Source: Actinobacillus sp. (GTDB lineage: Bacteria > Pseudomonadota > Gammaproteobacteria > Enterobacterales > Pasteurellaceae). Taken from it: a stretch of 24,345 nt of DNA. The DNA is taken from positions 1 through 24,345 of the forward strand of contig JAHHQX010000021.1 in NCBI GenBank assembly GCA_020026155.1, in the 5' to 3' direction. Positions 7,681-14,808 of this stretch are shown here, piece by piece. The translations under genes and the position numbers were made by a program. The notes beneath the pieces are model-generated. The model was given only the letters and a program-made list of their open reading frames with translations. It made no database searches and was not told the DNA's origin. How positions within the stretch are numbered: position 1 is the stretch's first letter; every line of letters begins with the position of its first letter.

Positions 7681-8613
7681 ATGGCACAGTCACAAGGACA
7701 ACGTCCCGTTTCAGGATTCTTTCTTGCACTTACCACAGGTATGATGTGGGGTGCGTTACCTATCGCAATTCAACAAGTTTTAAAAGGTATGGATGTGCAA
7801 ACGATTGTTTGGTATCGTTTTTCTACGGCAGCAATCGTATTATTAATTTGCTTAGGAGTTAAAGGTAAGTTACCTAATTTAAGACATGTTCATCAACGTT
7901 ATTGGTGGTTTTTACTATTAGGTGTTTTAGGGCTTGCGGGTAATTTTTATCTATTTAATGCTGCATTACAATATATTCCACCGACGACTAGCCAAATTTT
8001 AACTCCCGTTGCAGCTTTTCTGATGTTATTAGCGGGTGTATTTTTATTTAAAGAAAGAATGTATGTTACCCAAAAGATAGGGCTTGGTTTATTAATTATT
8101 GGTCTAGGCTTGTTCTTTAACCAACATTTAGATGACTTTTTACATTTAAGCGTTTATTTTAAAGGTGTGTTAATCGGACTTTGTGCTTCCTTAGTGTGGG
8201 TAGTCTATGGTATTTCACAAAAAATATTACTCTTTAAGTTTAAAGCACAACAAATCTTATTAATGATTTATATCGGGTGTTTTGTAATTTTTACGCCGGC
8301 ATCTCATCCTTCACAAGTGGGGAATCTAACGCCATTAGAAATGGGATGTTTAATTTTCTGTTGTGCAAATACATTAATTGGCTACGGTTGCTATGCGGAG
8401 GCGCTTAACCGCTGGGATGTAGCTAAAGTGAGTGCAGTTACAACACAGATTCCAATTTTTACAATGATATTTTCCGCATTGCTTTCTTGGTGGGCACCAA
8501 GTATCTTTAAAATGGAAAATTTAAATTTTATTAGTTATTTAGGCGCAGCAGTGGTGGTGGCAGGCGCATTAATGTCTGCGATTGGCCACAAATTTATTAA
8601 GCCAAAGAGTTAA
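7681..8613 (+). CDS. EamA-family (DMT superfamily) inner-membrane transporter
   Basis: A 310-residue protein with ten predicted membrane segments arranged as two EamA repeats (about 15-145 and 160-300). It belongs to the drug/metabolite transporter superfamily, whose members export or import small metabolites; the substrate cannot be read from sequence. The opening GFFLALTTGMMWGALPIA and the repeat-1 stretch PPTTSQILTPVAAFLMLLAG are typical. Its place between rpmA and obgE corresponds to the H. influenzae transporter HI_0878, as I recall it. AAAAGG lies about seven bases before the ATG. obgE follows after nine bases, with its Shine-Dalgarno touching this gene's stop, so the two are probably co-transcribed. 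Confidence 0.88.
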   Translation: MAQSQGQRPVSGFFLALTTGMMWGALPIAIQQVLKGMDVQTIVWYRFSTAAIVLLICLGVKGKLPNLRHVHQRYWWFLLLGVLGLAGNFYLFNAALQYIPPTTSQILTPVAAFLMLLAGVFLFKERMYVTQKIGLGLLIIGLGLFFNQHLDDFLHLSVYFKGVLIGLCASLVWVVYGISQKILLFKFKAQQILLMIYIGCFVIFTPASHPSQVGNLTPLEMGCLIFCCANTLIGYGCYAEALNRWDVAKVSAVTTQIPIFTMIFSALLSWWAPSIFKMENLNFISYLGAAVVVAGALMSAIGHKFIKPKS

Positions 8614-8622
8614 GGAGAAAAA

Positions 8623-9804
8623 ATGAAATTTATTGATGAAGCCTTAGTGCGCATTGAAGCAGGTGATGGCGGTAACGGCTGCGTCAGTTTTCGTCGTGAA
8701 AAATACATTCCAAAAGGTGGTCCTGATGGTGGTGACGGCGGTGACGGTGGCGATGTTTACTTACAAGCTGATGAAAACCTTAATACATTAATCGATTACC
8801 GTTTTGAAAAACGCTATGCTGCAGAACGCGGTGAAAATGGCCGTGGGAGCGATTGTACAGGTAAACGAGGCAAAGATATTACCTTACGTGTTCCAGTGGG
8901 TACGCGAGCGATTGATAACGATACGCAAGAAATTGTGGGTGATTTAACTAAAAACGGTCAAAAGATTCTGATCGCGAAAGGGGGCTATCACGGACTTGGT
9001 AATGCGCGTTTCAAATCTTCTGTAAACCGTACACCGCGTCAGAAAACCAATGGTACACCAGGTGAAAAACGCGATATTAAATTAGAATTAATGCTACTTG
9101 CAGACGTGGGTATGCTTGGTTTACCAAATGCAGGTAAATCTACCTTTATTCGTTCTGTGTCTGCGGCAAAACCAAAAGTGGCTGATTATCCATTTACCAC
9201 TCTAGTTCCAAGTTTAGGTGTAGTAAAAGTAGATGCACATCGTAGTTTTGTTATTGCAGATATCCCAGGTTTAATTGAAGGGGCTGCTGATGGTGCAGGC
9301 CTTGGTATTCGTTTCTTGAAACATTTAGAACGTTGCCGCGTATTGATTCATTTAGTGGATATTAATCCAATTGATGAAAGCGATCCTGCGGATAATATCG
9401 CGATTATTGAAGGTGAGCTTGCACAATATAGTGAAAAACTTGCGCAAAAACCACGTTGGTTAGTTTTCAATAAAGTGGATACATTAACTGAGGAAGAAGC
9501 ACAAGAACGCATTGCGGACGTGTTAACTCGCCTTGGTATTGATGAAGATAGCGAAGAAAAAGTTTATCGTATCTCTGCGGCGACAGGACAAAATGTACCG
9601 AATTTATGCCGCGAAATTATGGATTTCATTGAAGCGCATCCAGTAGAAGCAGAAACTGCGGAACAAGAAAGTGAAGAAGTGAAATTCAAATGGGATGACT
9701 ATCATCAAGAACAATTGGCAAAATTCGAAGACGATGATGACGATTGGGACGATGACTGGGATGAAGAAGACGAAGAAGGTGTAGAAACCGTTTATCAACG
9801 TTAA
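8623..9804 (+). CDS. obgE: Ribosome-associated GTPase ObgE/CgtA
   Basis: A 393-residue Obg GTPase involved in 50S subunit maturation and stress control. The glycine-rich Obg fold (about 1-158) contains GGPDGGDGGDGGDV. The G domain has G1 GLPNAGKST from residue 166, G3 DIPG, G4 NKVD and a G5-like SAA. The C-terminus (about 350-390) is very acidic (DDDDDWDDDWDEEDEEG), as in gammaproteobacterial Obg proteins. AAGGAGA, overlapping the EamA stop, is the Shine-Dalgarno. A palindromic repeat that looks like a strong terminator follows 23 bases after the stop. Confidence 0.96.
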   Translation: MKFIDEALVRIEAGDGGNGCVSFRREKYIPKGGPDGGDGGDGGDVYLQADENLNTLIDYRFEKRYAAERGENGRGSDCTGKRGKDITLRVPVGTRAIDNDTQEIVGDLTKNGQKILIAKGGYHGLGNARFKSSVNRTPRQKTNGTPGEKRDIKLELMLLADVGMLGLPNAGKSTFIRSVSAAKPKVADYPFTTLVPSLGVVKVDAHRSFVIADIPGLIEGAADGAGLGIRFLKHLERCRVLIHLVDINPIDESDPADNIAIIEGELAQYSEKLAQKPRWLVFNKVDTLTEEEAQERIADVLTRLGIDEDSEEKVYRISAATGQNVPNLCREIMDFIEAHPVEAETAEQESEEVKFKWDDYHQEQLAKFEDDDDDWDDDWDEEDEEGVETVYQR

Positions 9805-9827
9805 TCTTTATCATTAAAGATCCTATT

Positions 9828-9872
9828 ACGCCCCGATTTTCCAAAAAATTTATGGAAAATCGGGGCGTTTTT
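9828..9872 (+). repeat. Dispersed palindrome copy 2 (best copy; probable obgE terminator)
   Basis: ACGCCCCGATTTTCC (9828-9842) and GGAAAATCGGGGCGT (9854-9868) form a perfect 15-bp stem around loop AAAAAATTTAT, followed by a T run to 9872. It behaves as a Rho-independent terminator for obgE. Related copies occur at 3224, 10038, 14747 and 15304. Confidence 0.9.
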
Positions 9873-10037
9873 GTATCAGAATTACATCTTCCGATTATTA
9901 ATGGTCGTCGCCCCATTTTGCTTACTTATTTATTGTGGAACTTATCACCTAACTCAATGAATAATCTACGAGATATGAGCTTAATACATTTGGGCTCGTG
10001 ATAATAAGCGTAATATTGATAGCGGGGATAGAGAAGG

Positions 10038-10078
10038 ACGCCCCAATTTTCTTAAAAATTTTGCGAAAATCGGGGCGT
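10038..10078. repeat. Dispersed palindrome copy 3
   Basis: ACGCCCCAATTTTC (10038-10051) and GAAAATCGGGGCGT (10065-10078) pair over 14 positions with a single A:C mismatch, around a TTAAAAATTTTGC loop. It lies seven bases beyond the uhpC stop. Neither strand has a clear T run next to the stem, so termination is less certain here than at copy 2. Confidence 0.85.
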
Positions 10079-10084
10079 GGAGGA

Positions 10085-11425
10085 TTATTTAGCGGCTGCT
10101 AATTTTTGTTTACGTGCGTGACGACGTTGTAAAACTGGAACAATAATTAAGAGTGCTGCACTTGCGACAGAGATAATGAACAATGTGCTGAAAAATCCGT
10201 GCCATTTGAAGTGTTGAATAATTAAAGACAACGGATAACCAGAAATTGCTGCACCACCGTAAGCGAATAAACTTACGAAACCAGTTGCTGTAGCTGCTGC
10301 ATGTTTATGTGACATTTCAGCTGCTGCCATACCGATCATAAACTGGGGACCGAAGATAAAGAAGCCCATTAGGAAGAACAAACTAGACATCACATAGTAG
10401 TTATGCGTTGGGATAATCCATAAAGCAAGCGCAACGGCAATGATACCAAACACATAGATGATATTCATTTGTGAGCGGTTTCCTTTAAAGATTTTGTCTG
10501 ATCCCCAACCTGCAAATAATGCACCTAAGAACCCACCTACTTCGAAGAAGGATACGGTCGCATTCGCTTTTAAGATATCGTAATGATGGGTTTCCATTAA
10601 GTATAAGTTACCCCAGTCATTGATACCTGTACGGATGATATATACACAGCAATAAGAGAAGGCAAGAACCCAGATAATGCTATTTTTAAAGATATATTCA
10701 CGTAGGATTTCCCAAGCAGATAACCCGATACCTTCGCTTTCGTGTTTCTTTTCTGCTTCATCGTTACGCCATTGACCAACGGTTGGTAACCCCATACTGG
10801 TTGGACGATCACGTAGACCAAGACATAAAACAATCCCGATAACGATAGCAAGTGCACCTGGAATAATCATACCGTAACGCCAACCCCATGCCATTGCAAT
10901 TGCACCAGCAAGAATTGGAATTAATGCGCCACCTACGTTGTGTGAGGTGTTCCAAAATGCCCACCAAAGACCACGTTCATTGCGCGAATACCAACTGGTT
11001 AAGAGTTTTGCACACGGTGGCCAACCCCAACCTTGGAAGAACGCATTGATAATCCAAAGAGTAACAAACATGAAAACAGAAGAACTCATCCCGAACAGAA
11101 TATTAACAACCCCTGTCATCATTAAACCAATACCCATGAAATAGCGAGGATTTGAACGATCCCCTAGCATTCCTGAGATAAATTTTGATACCCCGTAAGT
11201 AAGATAAAATGCTGTCCCCATGATCCCGATATCGGCTTTATGCAAACCAAGATCTTGAAGCATATCTGGCATAACGAAGTTAAAACTTTTGCGAGTGAAG
11301 TAGAAAACCGCATATCCGATGTAACTGACAATCATTAATTGCCAGCGCCAGTAGCGATATGTTTTATCAATTTCCTCTTTAGATTTGGTCACTGGAAGAT
11401 CCGGTGCTTCTTTAAAAATATTCAT
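10085..11425 (-). CDS. uhpC: UhpC-like organophosphate:phosphate antiporter (MFS)
   Basis: A 446-residue major facilitator of the organophosphate:Pi antiporter family with about twelve membrane segments. It resembles E. coli UhpC, the glucose-6-phosphate sensor/carrier, far more than GlpT or UhpT: IDKTYRYWR near the start, GYAVFYFTRKSFNF, RYFMGIG, NAFFQGWGWPPCAKLLTSWYS, WNTSHNVGGALIPI and INDWGNLY all match UhpC as I know it. The two substrate-phosphate arginines of the family are present (R45, R265). E. coli UhpC works with the UhpAB two-component system; no uhpA, uhpB or uhpT is in the window, so it may act as a transporter here. The in-frame TTG at 11443 is less likely than the ATG at 11425, which has AAGGAA seven bases upstream. 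A CRP-like site lies upstream. Substrate is not certain. Confidence 0.88.
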   Translation of the reverse strand: MNIFKEAPDLPVTKSKEEIDKTYRYWRWQLMIVSYIGYAVFYFTRKSFNFVMPDMLQDLGLHKADIGIMGTAFYLTYGVSKFISGMLGDRSNPRYFMGIGLMMTGVVNILFGMSSSVFMFVTLWIINAFFQGWGWPPCAKLLTSWYSRNERGLWWAFWNTSHNVGGALIPILAGAIAMAWGWRYGMIIPGALAIVIGIVLCLGLRDRPTSMGLPTVGQWRNDEAEKKHESEGIGLSAWEILREYIFKNSIIWVLAFSYCCVYIIRTGINDWGNLYLMETHHYDILKANATVSFFEVGGFLGALFAGWGSDKIFKGNRSQMNIIYVFGIIAVALALWIIPTHNYYVMSSLFFLMGFFIFGPQFMIGMAAAEMSHKHAAATATGFVSLFAYGGAAISGYPLSLIIQHFKWHGFFSTLFIISVASAALLIIVPVLQRRHARKQKLAAAK

Positions 11426-11454
11426 ATGTGATTCCTTTTTCAAAAAACTTGTGA

Positions 11455-11515
11455 ATTATGGAGCAAAAATCCATTTTTTGCTAAGAATTATTGAAGATTT
11501 TTGAAGTTGATCACA
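11455..11515 (-). promoter_or_regulatory. CRP-dependent promoter of the uhpC-like gene
   Basis: TTTGA-N6-TCACA at 11500-11515 matches the CRP core in nine of ten positions and is flanked by T-rich sequence. On the minus strand a CATAAT -10 (plus 11455-11460) predicts a start near 11447, about 60 bp from the CRP centre, as in class I CRP promoters. The -35 is poor, as expected for an activator-dependent promoter. Confidence 0.65.
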
Positions 11516-11520
11516 TTTTT

Positions 11521-11538
11521 TTTCTTCAAATGAAGAAA
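11521..11538. repeat. Perfect palindrome upstream of the uhpC-like promoter
   Basis: TTTCTTCA (11521-11528) and TGAAGAAA (11531-11538) are exact reverse complements separated by AA. It lies five bases beyond the CRP-like site, about 80 bp upstream of the predicted start. A terminator on the minus strand is unlikely because no T run follows. Confidence 0.6.
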
Positions 11539-11556
11539 TATGAACAAAATAAGGTT

Positions 11557-11594
11557 AAAAAATAACGCCTACGTTTAAATGTTAGGCGTTATTT
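11557..11594 (-). terminator. Rho-independent terminator of the GT25 gene
   Basis: Bases 11560-11571 and 11583-11594 pair over 12 bp (ATAACGCCTA / TAGGCGTTAT core). On the minus strand the stem leads into a T run, eight bases after the glycosyltransferase stop. Confidence 0.88.
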
Positions 11595-11602
11595 GATTGA
11601 GA

Positions 11603-12355
11603 TTAATGAGTTAGATTGTAAATTAAGCGGTGGAGGCGATCCATTGTTGCAAAATATTCACGGCGTAGTCTTATCAAAAATGTCCTTGATTCTGCACATT
11701 TATTATGTGGAATATTACTTTCTAATTGCGTATCTTGGGTAACGCAAGGAGGGAGGACGCCATAAAAATCTAATTTATTTTCATAATAACGGTCCATCGA
11801 GATGTCTACGTCAAAAATCCATTCTTTTGTGTAATCTAATAATTTTTTAGCAGCCTTAGGCGTTAAATAGTAACAGGCAGCATTTCCCCAGCCCTTATAA
11901 AAACGTTTTACCTCTAGGTGGAAAGTCGGCTCGCGTTTTATTAATTTGGATTTGGATTTATTATAGGACTGACATAACCATAGAAATTCATAGGTATTAT
12001 TAGGTGAGTTGACAAAATGATAGGTATTAAGGAAATTGTCTAATAAGATTGCATCGTCTTCCATCACAATAATGCCTTGATCAAGTTCAACACATTTTTC
12101 CCATAATAAATAATGGCTTGCGAAACATCCTAATTGCCCAAGTGTTGTTTTGCTCCCTTTTCGAAGTGCGCGTTTAGCTGCATTGTGTTTGCTAAAAAGT
12201 GGATGATCGGGAGTGTCTTTTCCATACACACCTTCGAAAAATTGATAATTTACACGCTCTGGAAGTGCTGCGAATTTATCAATGATCATTTGACGACGAT
12301 CTTTAGATTTTGCAAGATTTATCACAAAAATGGTGATGTTAGACGGGGTGGTCAT
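11603..12355 (-). CDS. Glycosyltransferase family 25 (LPS biosynthesis type)
   Basis: A protein of about 250 residues of glycosyltransferase family 25, which includes Haemophilus and Neisseria enzymes that add galactose or related sugars to lipooligosaccharide at the inner face of the membrane. The N-terminal IFVINLAKSKDRR, the central TLGQLGCFASHYLLWEKC and the IIVMEDDAIL segment with its EDD acidic motif define the family. The sugar and acceptor cannot be read from sequence. No simple-sequence repeats, which often phase-vary such genes in Haemophilus, are present. Two starts are possible: ATG at 12355 or TTG at 12361. AAAGGG has better spacing (seven bases) to the TTG. A long inverted repeat covers the ribosome-binding region. 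The gene stands apart from other LPS genes in this window. Confidence 0.87.
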   Translation of the reverse strand: MTTPSNITIFVINLAKSKDRRQMIIDKFAALPERVNYQFFEGVYGKDTPDHPLFSKHNAAKRALRKGSKTTLGQLGCFASHYLLWEKCVELDQGIIVMEDDAILLDNFLNTYHFVNSPNNTYEFLWLCQSYNKSKSKLIKREPTFHLEVKRFYKGWGNAACYYLTPKAAKKLLDYTKEWIFDVDISMDRYYENKLDFYGVLPPCVTQDTQLESNIPHNKCAESRTFLIRLRREYFATMDRLHRLIYNLTH

Positions 12356-12361
12356 AAACAA

Positions 12362-12416
12362 TCTTTTTCCCTTTAATACATAAATTTTGTTATTCTAGCA
12401 TTAATAGGGAAAAAGA
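12362..12416. repeat. Inverted repeat covering the GT25 ribosome-binding region
   Basis: TCTTTTTCCCT (12362-12372) and AGGGAAAAAGA (12406-12416) are exact reverse complements. The match continues with TTAAT and ATTAAT after a one-base bulge. In the minus-strand RNA the distal arm would pair with the Shine-Dalgarno AAAGGG and the bases up to the start codon. A TAGAAT -10-like box lies between the arms. Confidence 0.6.
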
Positions 12417-12436
12417 GAGTAGTTTAAAAAATATAT

Positions 12437-13249
12437 TTATTTGATGAGTCCGCTTTTAGTAAGGAAATGTTCAATTCCATCCTCATAAACGGCTTTGGTA
12501 ATGAAATCTGCTTTCGGTTTGAGCTCTTCATGAGCATTTCCCATGGCAATACCAAAACCAACCTCACTTAACATTTCTAAATCATTTAGCCCATCTCCAA
12601 AAGCCATCACATTCTCCATCCCAAAGCCGAGATATTGGGCGACGGCTTCAATTCCTCGGGCTTTGGAACCTGAATTTTCAAAAATATCCATTGAATAAGG
12701 ATGCCAGCGGACTAGTTTAAGTGCTGAAAAGACACCTGAATTAGCTAGTAAAAGATCTTGTGACTCATCAGTGAAAGACAAGATTTGTAAAATTGGATGA
12801 TCTTCATAGTAAAAAGGATCAACTTGGTAATTTAAGGTAATAGGATCTAATGCCTCCATAACGCGTGGAGAACGAGCGGATACGGCGAGTTTATCATTAT
12901 TAATAACAGCGTAATCAATTTGATTTTTGCGGAAAAAATCAATAACAGGTTTTACAATGGAGTTGGGTATTGCTGCATTGCGAAGAATTTTCCCTTGGCA
13001 TTGGACAAATTGACCATTTGAAGTCACTAAAGTGTCAATACCGACTTCTCTAATAAGATGGCGAATTTTTTCGGGAAAGGCTGCCTCGACACGCCCGGTT
13101 GCGATTCCTACAATGATTCCTGCGTCTTTTAATTTTTTTAAAGCGGGGATAACGCTCTCAGGAAGGGTATCCGTAGTTTTCATGTAAAGTGTATCGTCAA
13201 TATCAAAAAAAACGGCTTTAACTTGCGAGGCAATTTTTGAAAGACCCAT
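12437..13249 (-). CDS. HAD-superfamily phosphatase, Cof/YbiV type
   Basis: A 270-residue haloacid dehalogenase-like hydrolase of the Cof subfamily, with a C2-type cap. Such enzymes dephosphorylate sugar phosphates, flavin precursors and similar small molecules in the cytoplasm; the substrate is unknown here. Motif I is DIDDT (D16 nucleophile, D18 acid/base), motif II is ATGR near 50, motif III is K196 in GSKARGI, and motif IV is GDGLND (218-223). AAGGAG is well placed before the ATG. It is divergent from comF, and the intergenic region carries the CRP-S-like site. Its 3' end runs towards the GT25 gene without a clear terminator. Confidence 0.9.
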   Translation of the reverse strand: MGLSKIASQVKAVFFDIDDTLYMKTTDTLPESVIPALKKLKDAGIIVGIATGRVEAAFPEKIRHLIREVGIDTLVTSNGQFVQCQGKILRNAAIPNSIVKPVIDFFRKNQIDYAVINNDKLAVSARSPRVMEALDPITLNYQVDPFYYEDHPILQILSFTDESQDLLLANSGVFSALKLVRWHPYSMDIFENSGSKARGIEAVAQYLGFGMENVMAFGDGLNDLEMLSEVGFGIAMGNAHEELKPKADFITKAVYEDGIEHFLTKSGLIK

Positions 13250-13294
13250 ATGAGCTCCTTAATGTTATAAAAATAAGAAAAATTTTAGCATTAT

Positions 13295-13310
13295 TGCGAC
13301 AAAGATCGGA
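13295..13310 (+). promoter_or_regulatory. CRP-S (competence regulatory) site of comF
   Basis: TGCGA-N6-TCGGA fits the Pasteurellaceae competence site (core TGCGA-N6-TCGCA) with one mismatch. This class of site needs both CRP and Sxy. A TATTTT -10 at 13351-13356 predicts a start near 13363, about 60 bp downstream of the site centre, the usual class I spacing. Confidence 0.7.
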
Positions 13311-13382
13311 TAAAAATAATGAAATTCTTCAGTAAGTTATTCTAGTTGGCTATTTTCTCTGAATTTATAAGAGAAATGAAAA

Positions 13383-14060
13383 ATGTTGCCTATTTTCTGT
13401 TGTTGGATGTGTCACCATCCTATTCATATAGCACAAAATGGATTGTGCTGTTTTTGTCAAAAAGCAATTGAGCAATCTTCATATTGTATAGGATGTGGAA
13501 ATAAGACACCTTATTATACTAATTGGTGCGGGAAATGCGATCCAATCCATAATTGGGATTATTTAATCCGTGCAGGTATGCTGTCTTCTCCGTTATCTGA
13601 TTTAATTTATCAATTTAAATTCCAGCATGCTTACTATTTGGATAAAACCCTAGCACGCTTATTGCTTTTGGAAATAAAAAATGCACGGCGTGAATGTTAC
13701 TTTGCGATGCCAGAAGTGATTATTCCTGTTCCTCTTCATCACAAAAGAAAATGGCATCGTGGGTATAATCAAAGTGAATTGCTTGCAAATCAACTTGGTA
13801 AATGGTTGCAGATTAAGGTGGAGTCAGAATGGATAATACGGCATAAGCACACGCCTACGCAACGCGGTTTAACCTCTAAAGGGCGTCAAAAGAATATTAA
13901 AGGTGCGTTTACACTAGTTAATAAAAAAACACACCGCTACAAGCGTATTGCCATTGTGGATGATGTGTTTACAACAGGTGCGACTATAATGGAGATGAGT
14001 CGTTTACTTAAAACAGCAGGTGTAGAGGAGATTATGGTTTGGACGTTAGCGCGCGCTTGA
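13383..14060 (+). CDS. comF: Competence protein ComF (phosphoribosyltransferase-like)
   Basis: A 225-residue ComF protein, needed in Haemophilus for transformation, at the step of moving DNA into the cytoplasm. The N-terminus is a cysteine-rich zinc-finger region (C6, C7, C10, C22, C23, C25, C35, C38, C49, C52). The C-terminal phosphoribosyltransferase fold has IPVPLHHKRKWHRGYNQ and the PRPP-loop motif IAIVDDVFTTGAT near residues 190-203. In H. influenzae comF closes the comABCDEF operon and is followed by nfuA. Here the gene upstream is the divergent HAD phosphatase, so comF has its own promoter with a CRP-S-like site. The Shine-Dalgarno is weak (AAGAGA). Confidence 0.92.
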   Translation: MLPIFCCWMCHHPIHIAQNGLCCFCQKAIEQSSYCIGCGNKTPYYTNWCGKCDPIHNWDYLIRAGMLSSPLSDLIYQFKFQHAYYLDKTLARLLLLEIKNARRECYFAMPEVIIPVPLHHKRKWHRGYNQSELLANQLGKWLQIKVESEWIIRHKHTPTQRGLTSKGRQKNIKGAFTLVNKKTHRYKRIAIVDDVFTTGATIMEMSRLLKTAGVEEIMVWTLARA

Positions 14061-14069
14061 ATTATTACG

Positions 14070-14097
14070 TTGCATTTTTTAGTAGGGGGGTTAAAAT
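14070..14097 (+). promoter_or_regulatory. Candidate nfuA promoter, overlapping a hairpin
   Basis: -35 TTGCAT (14070-14075), a 16-base spacer and -10 TAAAAT (14092-14097). The -10 sits in the loop of an inverted repeat TAGGGG / CCCCTA. If transcribed from comF, the same sequence forms an intercistronic hairpin. Confidence 0.5.
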
Positions 14098-14150
14098 TAC
14101 CCCTAATAATCTGATAAAAAAGATCAACTATTACAACCTAAGGCATATCT

Positions 14151-14735
14151 ATGGATAACATCAGAATTTCACCTGCTGCACAAGCACATTTTCAAAAATT
14201 ACTCGCTCATCAAGAAGAAGGCACGAACATTCGTATTTTTGTGGTTAACCCTGGTAAACCTAATGCAGAATGTGGTGTGTCGTACTGCCCACCGAATGCA
14301 GTCGAAGATACCGATACAGAAATGGTTTACGATAATTTCTCTGCATTTGTAGATGAAATCAGCCTACCATTCTTGGAAGATGCAGAAATTGATTTTGTTG
14401 AAGAAGAATTAGGGTCACAATTAACATTAAAAGCACCTAATGCAAAAATGAAAAAAGTGGCGGATGACGCCCCTTTAATTGAACGTGTAGATTACGTGAT
14501 CCAAACTCAAATTAATCCACAATTAGCAAGCCACGGTGGCCGTATCACCTTAATCGATATTACCGCGGATGGTGTGGCTATTTTACAATTTGGTGGTGGC
14601 TGCAACGGCTGTTCAATGGCGGATGTCACCATGAAAGATGGTGTAGAAAAAGAGTTACTCAGCCAATTCCCTGGTGAATTAACTGGCACAAAAGATGCGA
14701 CTGAACACGAACGTGGCGAGCATTCTTATTACTAA
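14151..14735 (+). CDS. nfuA: Fe-S biogenesis protein NfuA
   Basis: A 194-residue NfuA that carries a [4Fe-4S] cluster and delivers it to target enzymes, especially under oxidative or iron stress. The N-terminal half (about 1-100) is a degenerate A-type carrier domain. The C-terminal Nfu domain has GGGCNGCSMADVTMK, with cluster cysteines C151 and C154. TAAGG precedes the ATG by nine bases. It follows comF by 90 bases, the same neighbour as in H. influenzae. A palindromic repeat with a T run closes the gene. Confidence 0.96.
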   Translation: MDNIRISPAAQAHFQKLLAHQEEGTNIRIFVVNPGKPNAECGVSYCPPNAVEDTDTEMVYDNFSAFVDEISLPFLEDAEIDFVEEELGSQLTLKAPNAKMKKVADDAPLIERVDYVIQTQINPQLASHGGRITLIDITADGVAILQFGGGCNGCSMADVTMKDGVEKELLSQFPGELTGTKDATEHERGEHSYY

Positions 14736-14746
14736 TCACTATTAAT

Positions 14747-14791
14747 ACGCCCCGATTTTCGTAAAAAATTATGAGAATCGGGCAATTTTTT
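14747..14791 (+). repeat. Dispersed palindrome copy 4 (probable nfuA terminator)
   Basis: The left arm ACGCCCCGATTTTC (14747-14760) is identical to copy 2. The right arm GAGAATCGGG is shortened: CCCGATT (14751-14757) pairs with AATCGGG (14776-14782). Six T follow at 14786-14791. The VOC gene ATG is only 17 bases beyond the T run. Confidence 0.82.
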
Positions 14792-14808
14792 ATCCGAATT
14801 GAGGTGTT

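Noticed and set aside
9686..9916. Minus-strand ORF across the obgE end and palindrome copy 2
   Set aside because: It is antisense to obgE and reads through the palindrome; it shows no protein-family features.
9901..9960. 19-codon plus-strand ORF beginning ATGGTCGTC
   Set aside because: Too short, with no ribosome-binding site and no recognisable product.
11426..11443. TTG start six codons upstream for the uhpC-like gene
   Set aside because: The Shine-Dalgarno AAGGAA lies inside that extension and is correctly spaced for the ATG at 11425.
11603..12436. Phase-variable simple repeats in the GT25 gene
   Set aside because: No tetranucleotide or homopolymer tract long enough to suggest slipped-strand switching was found.
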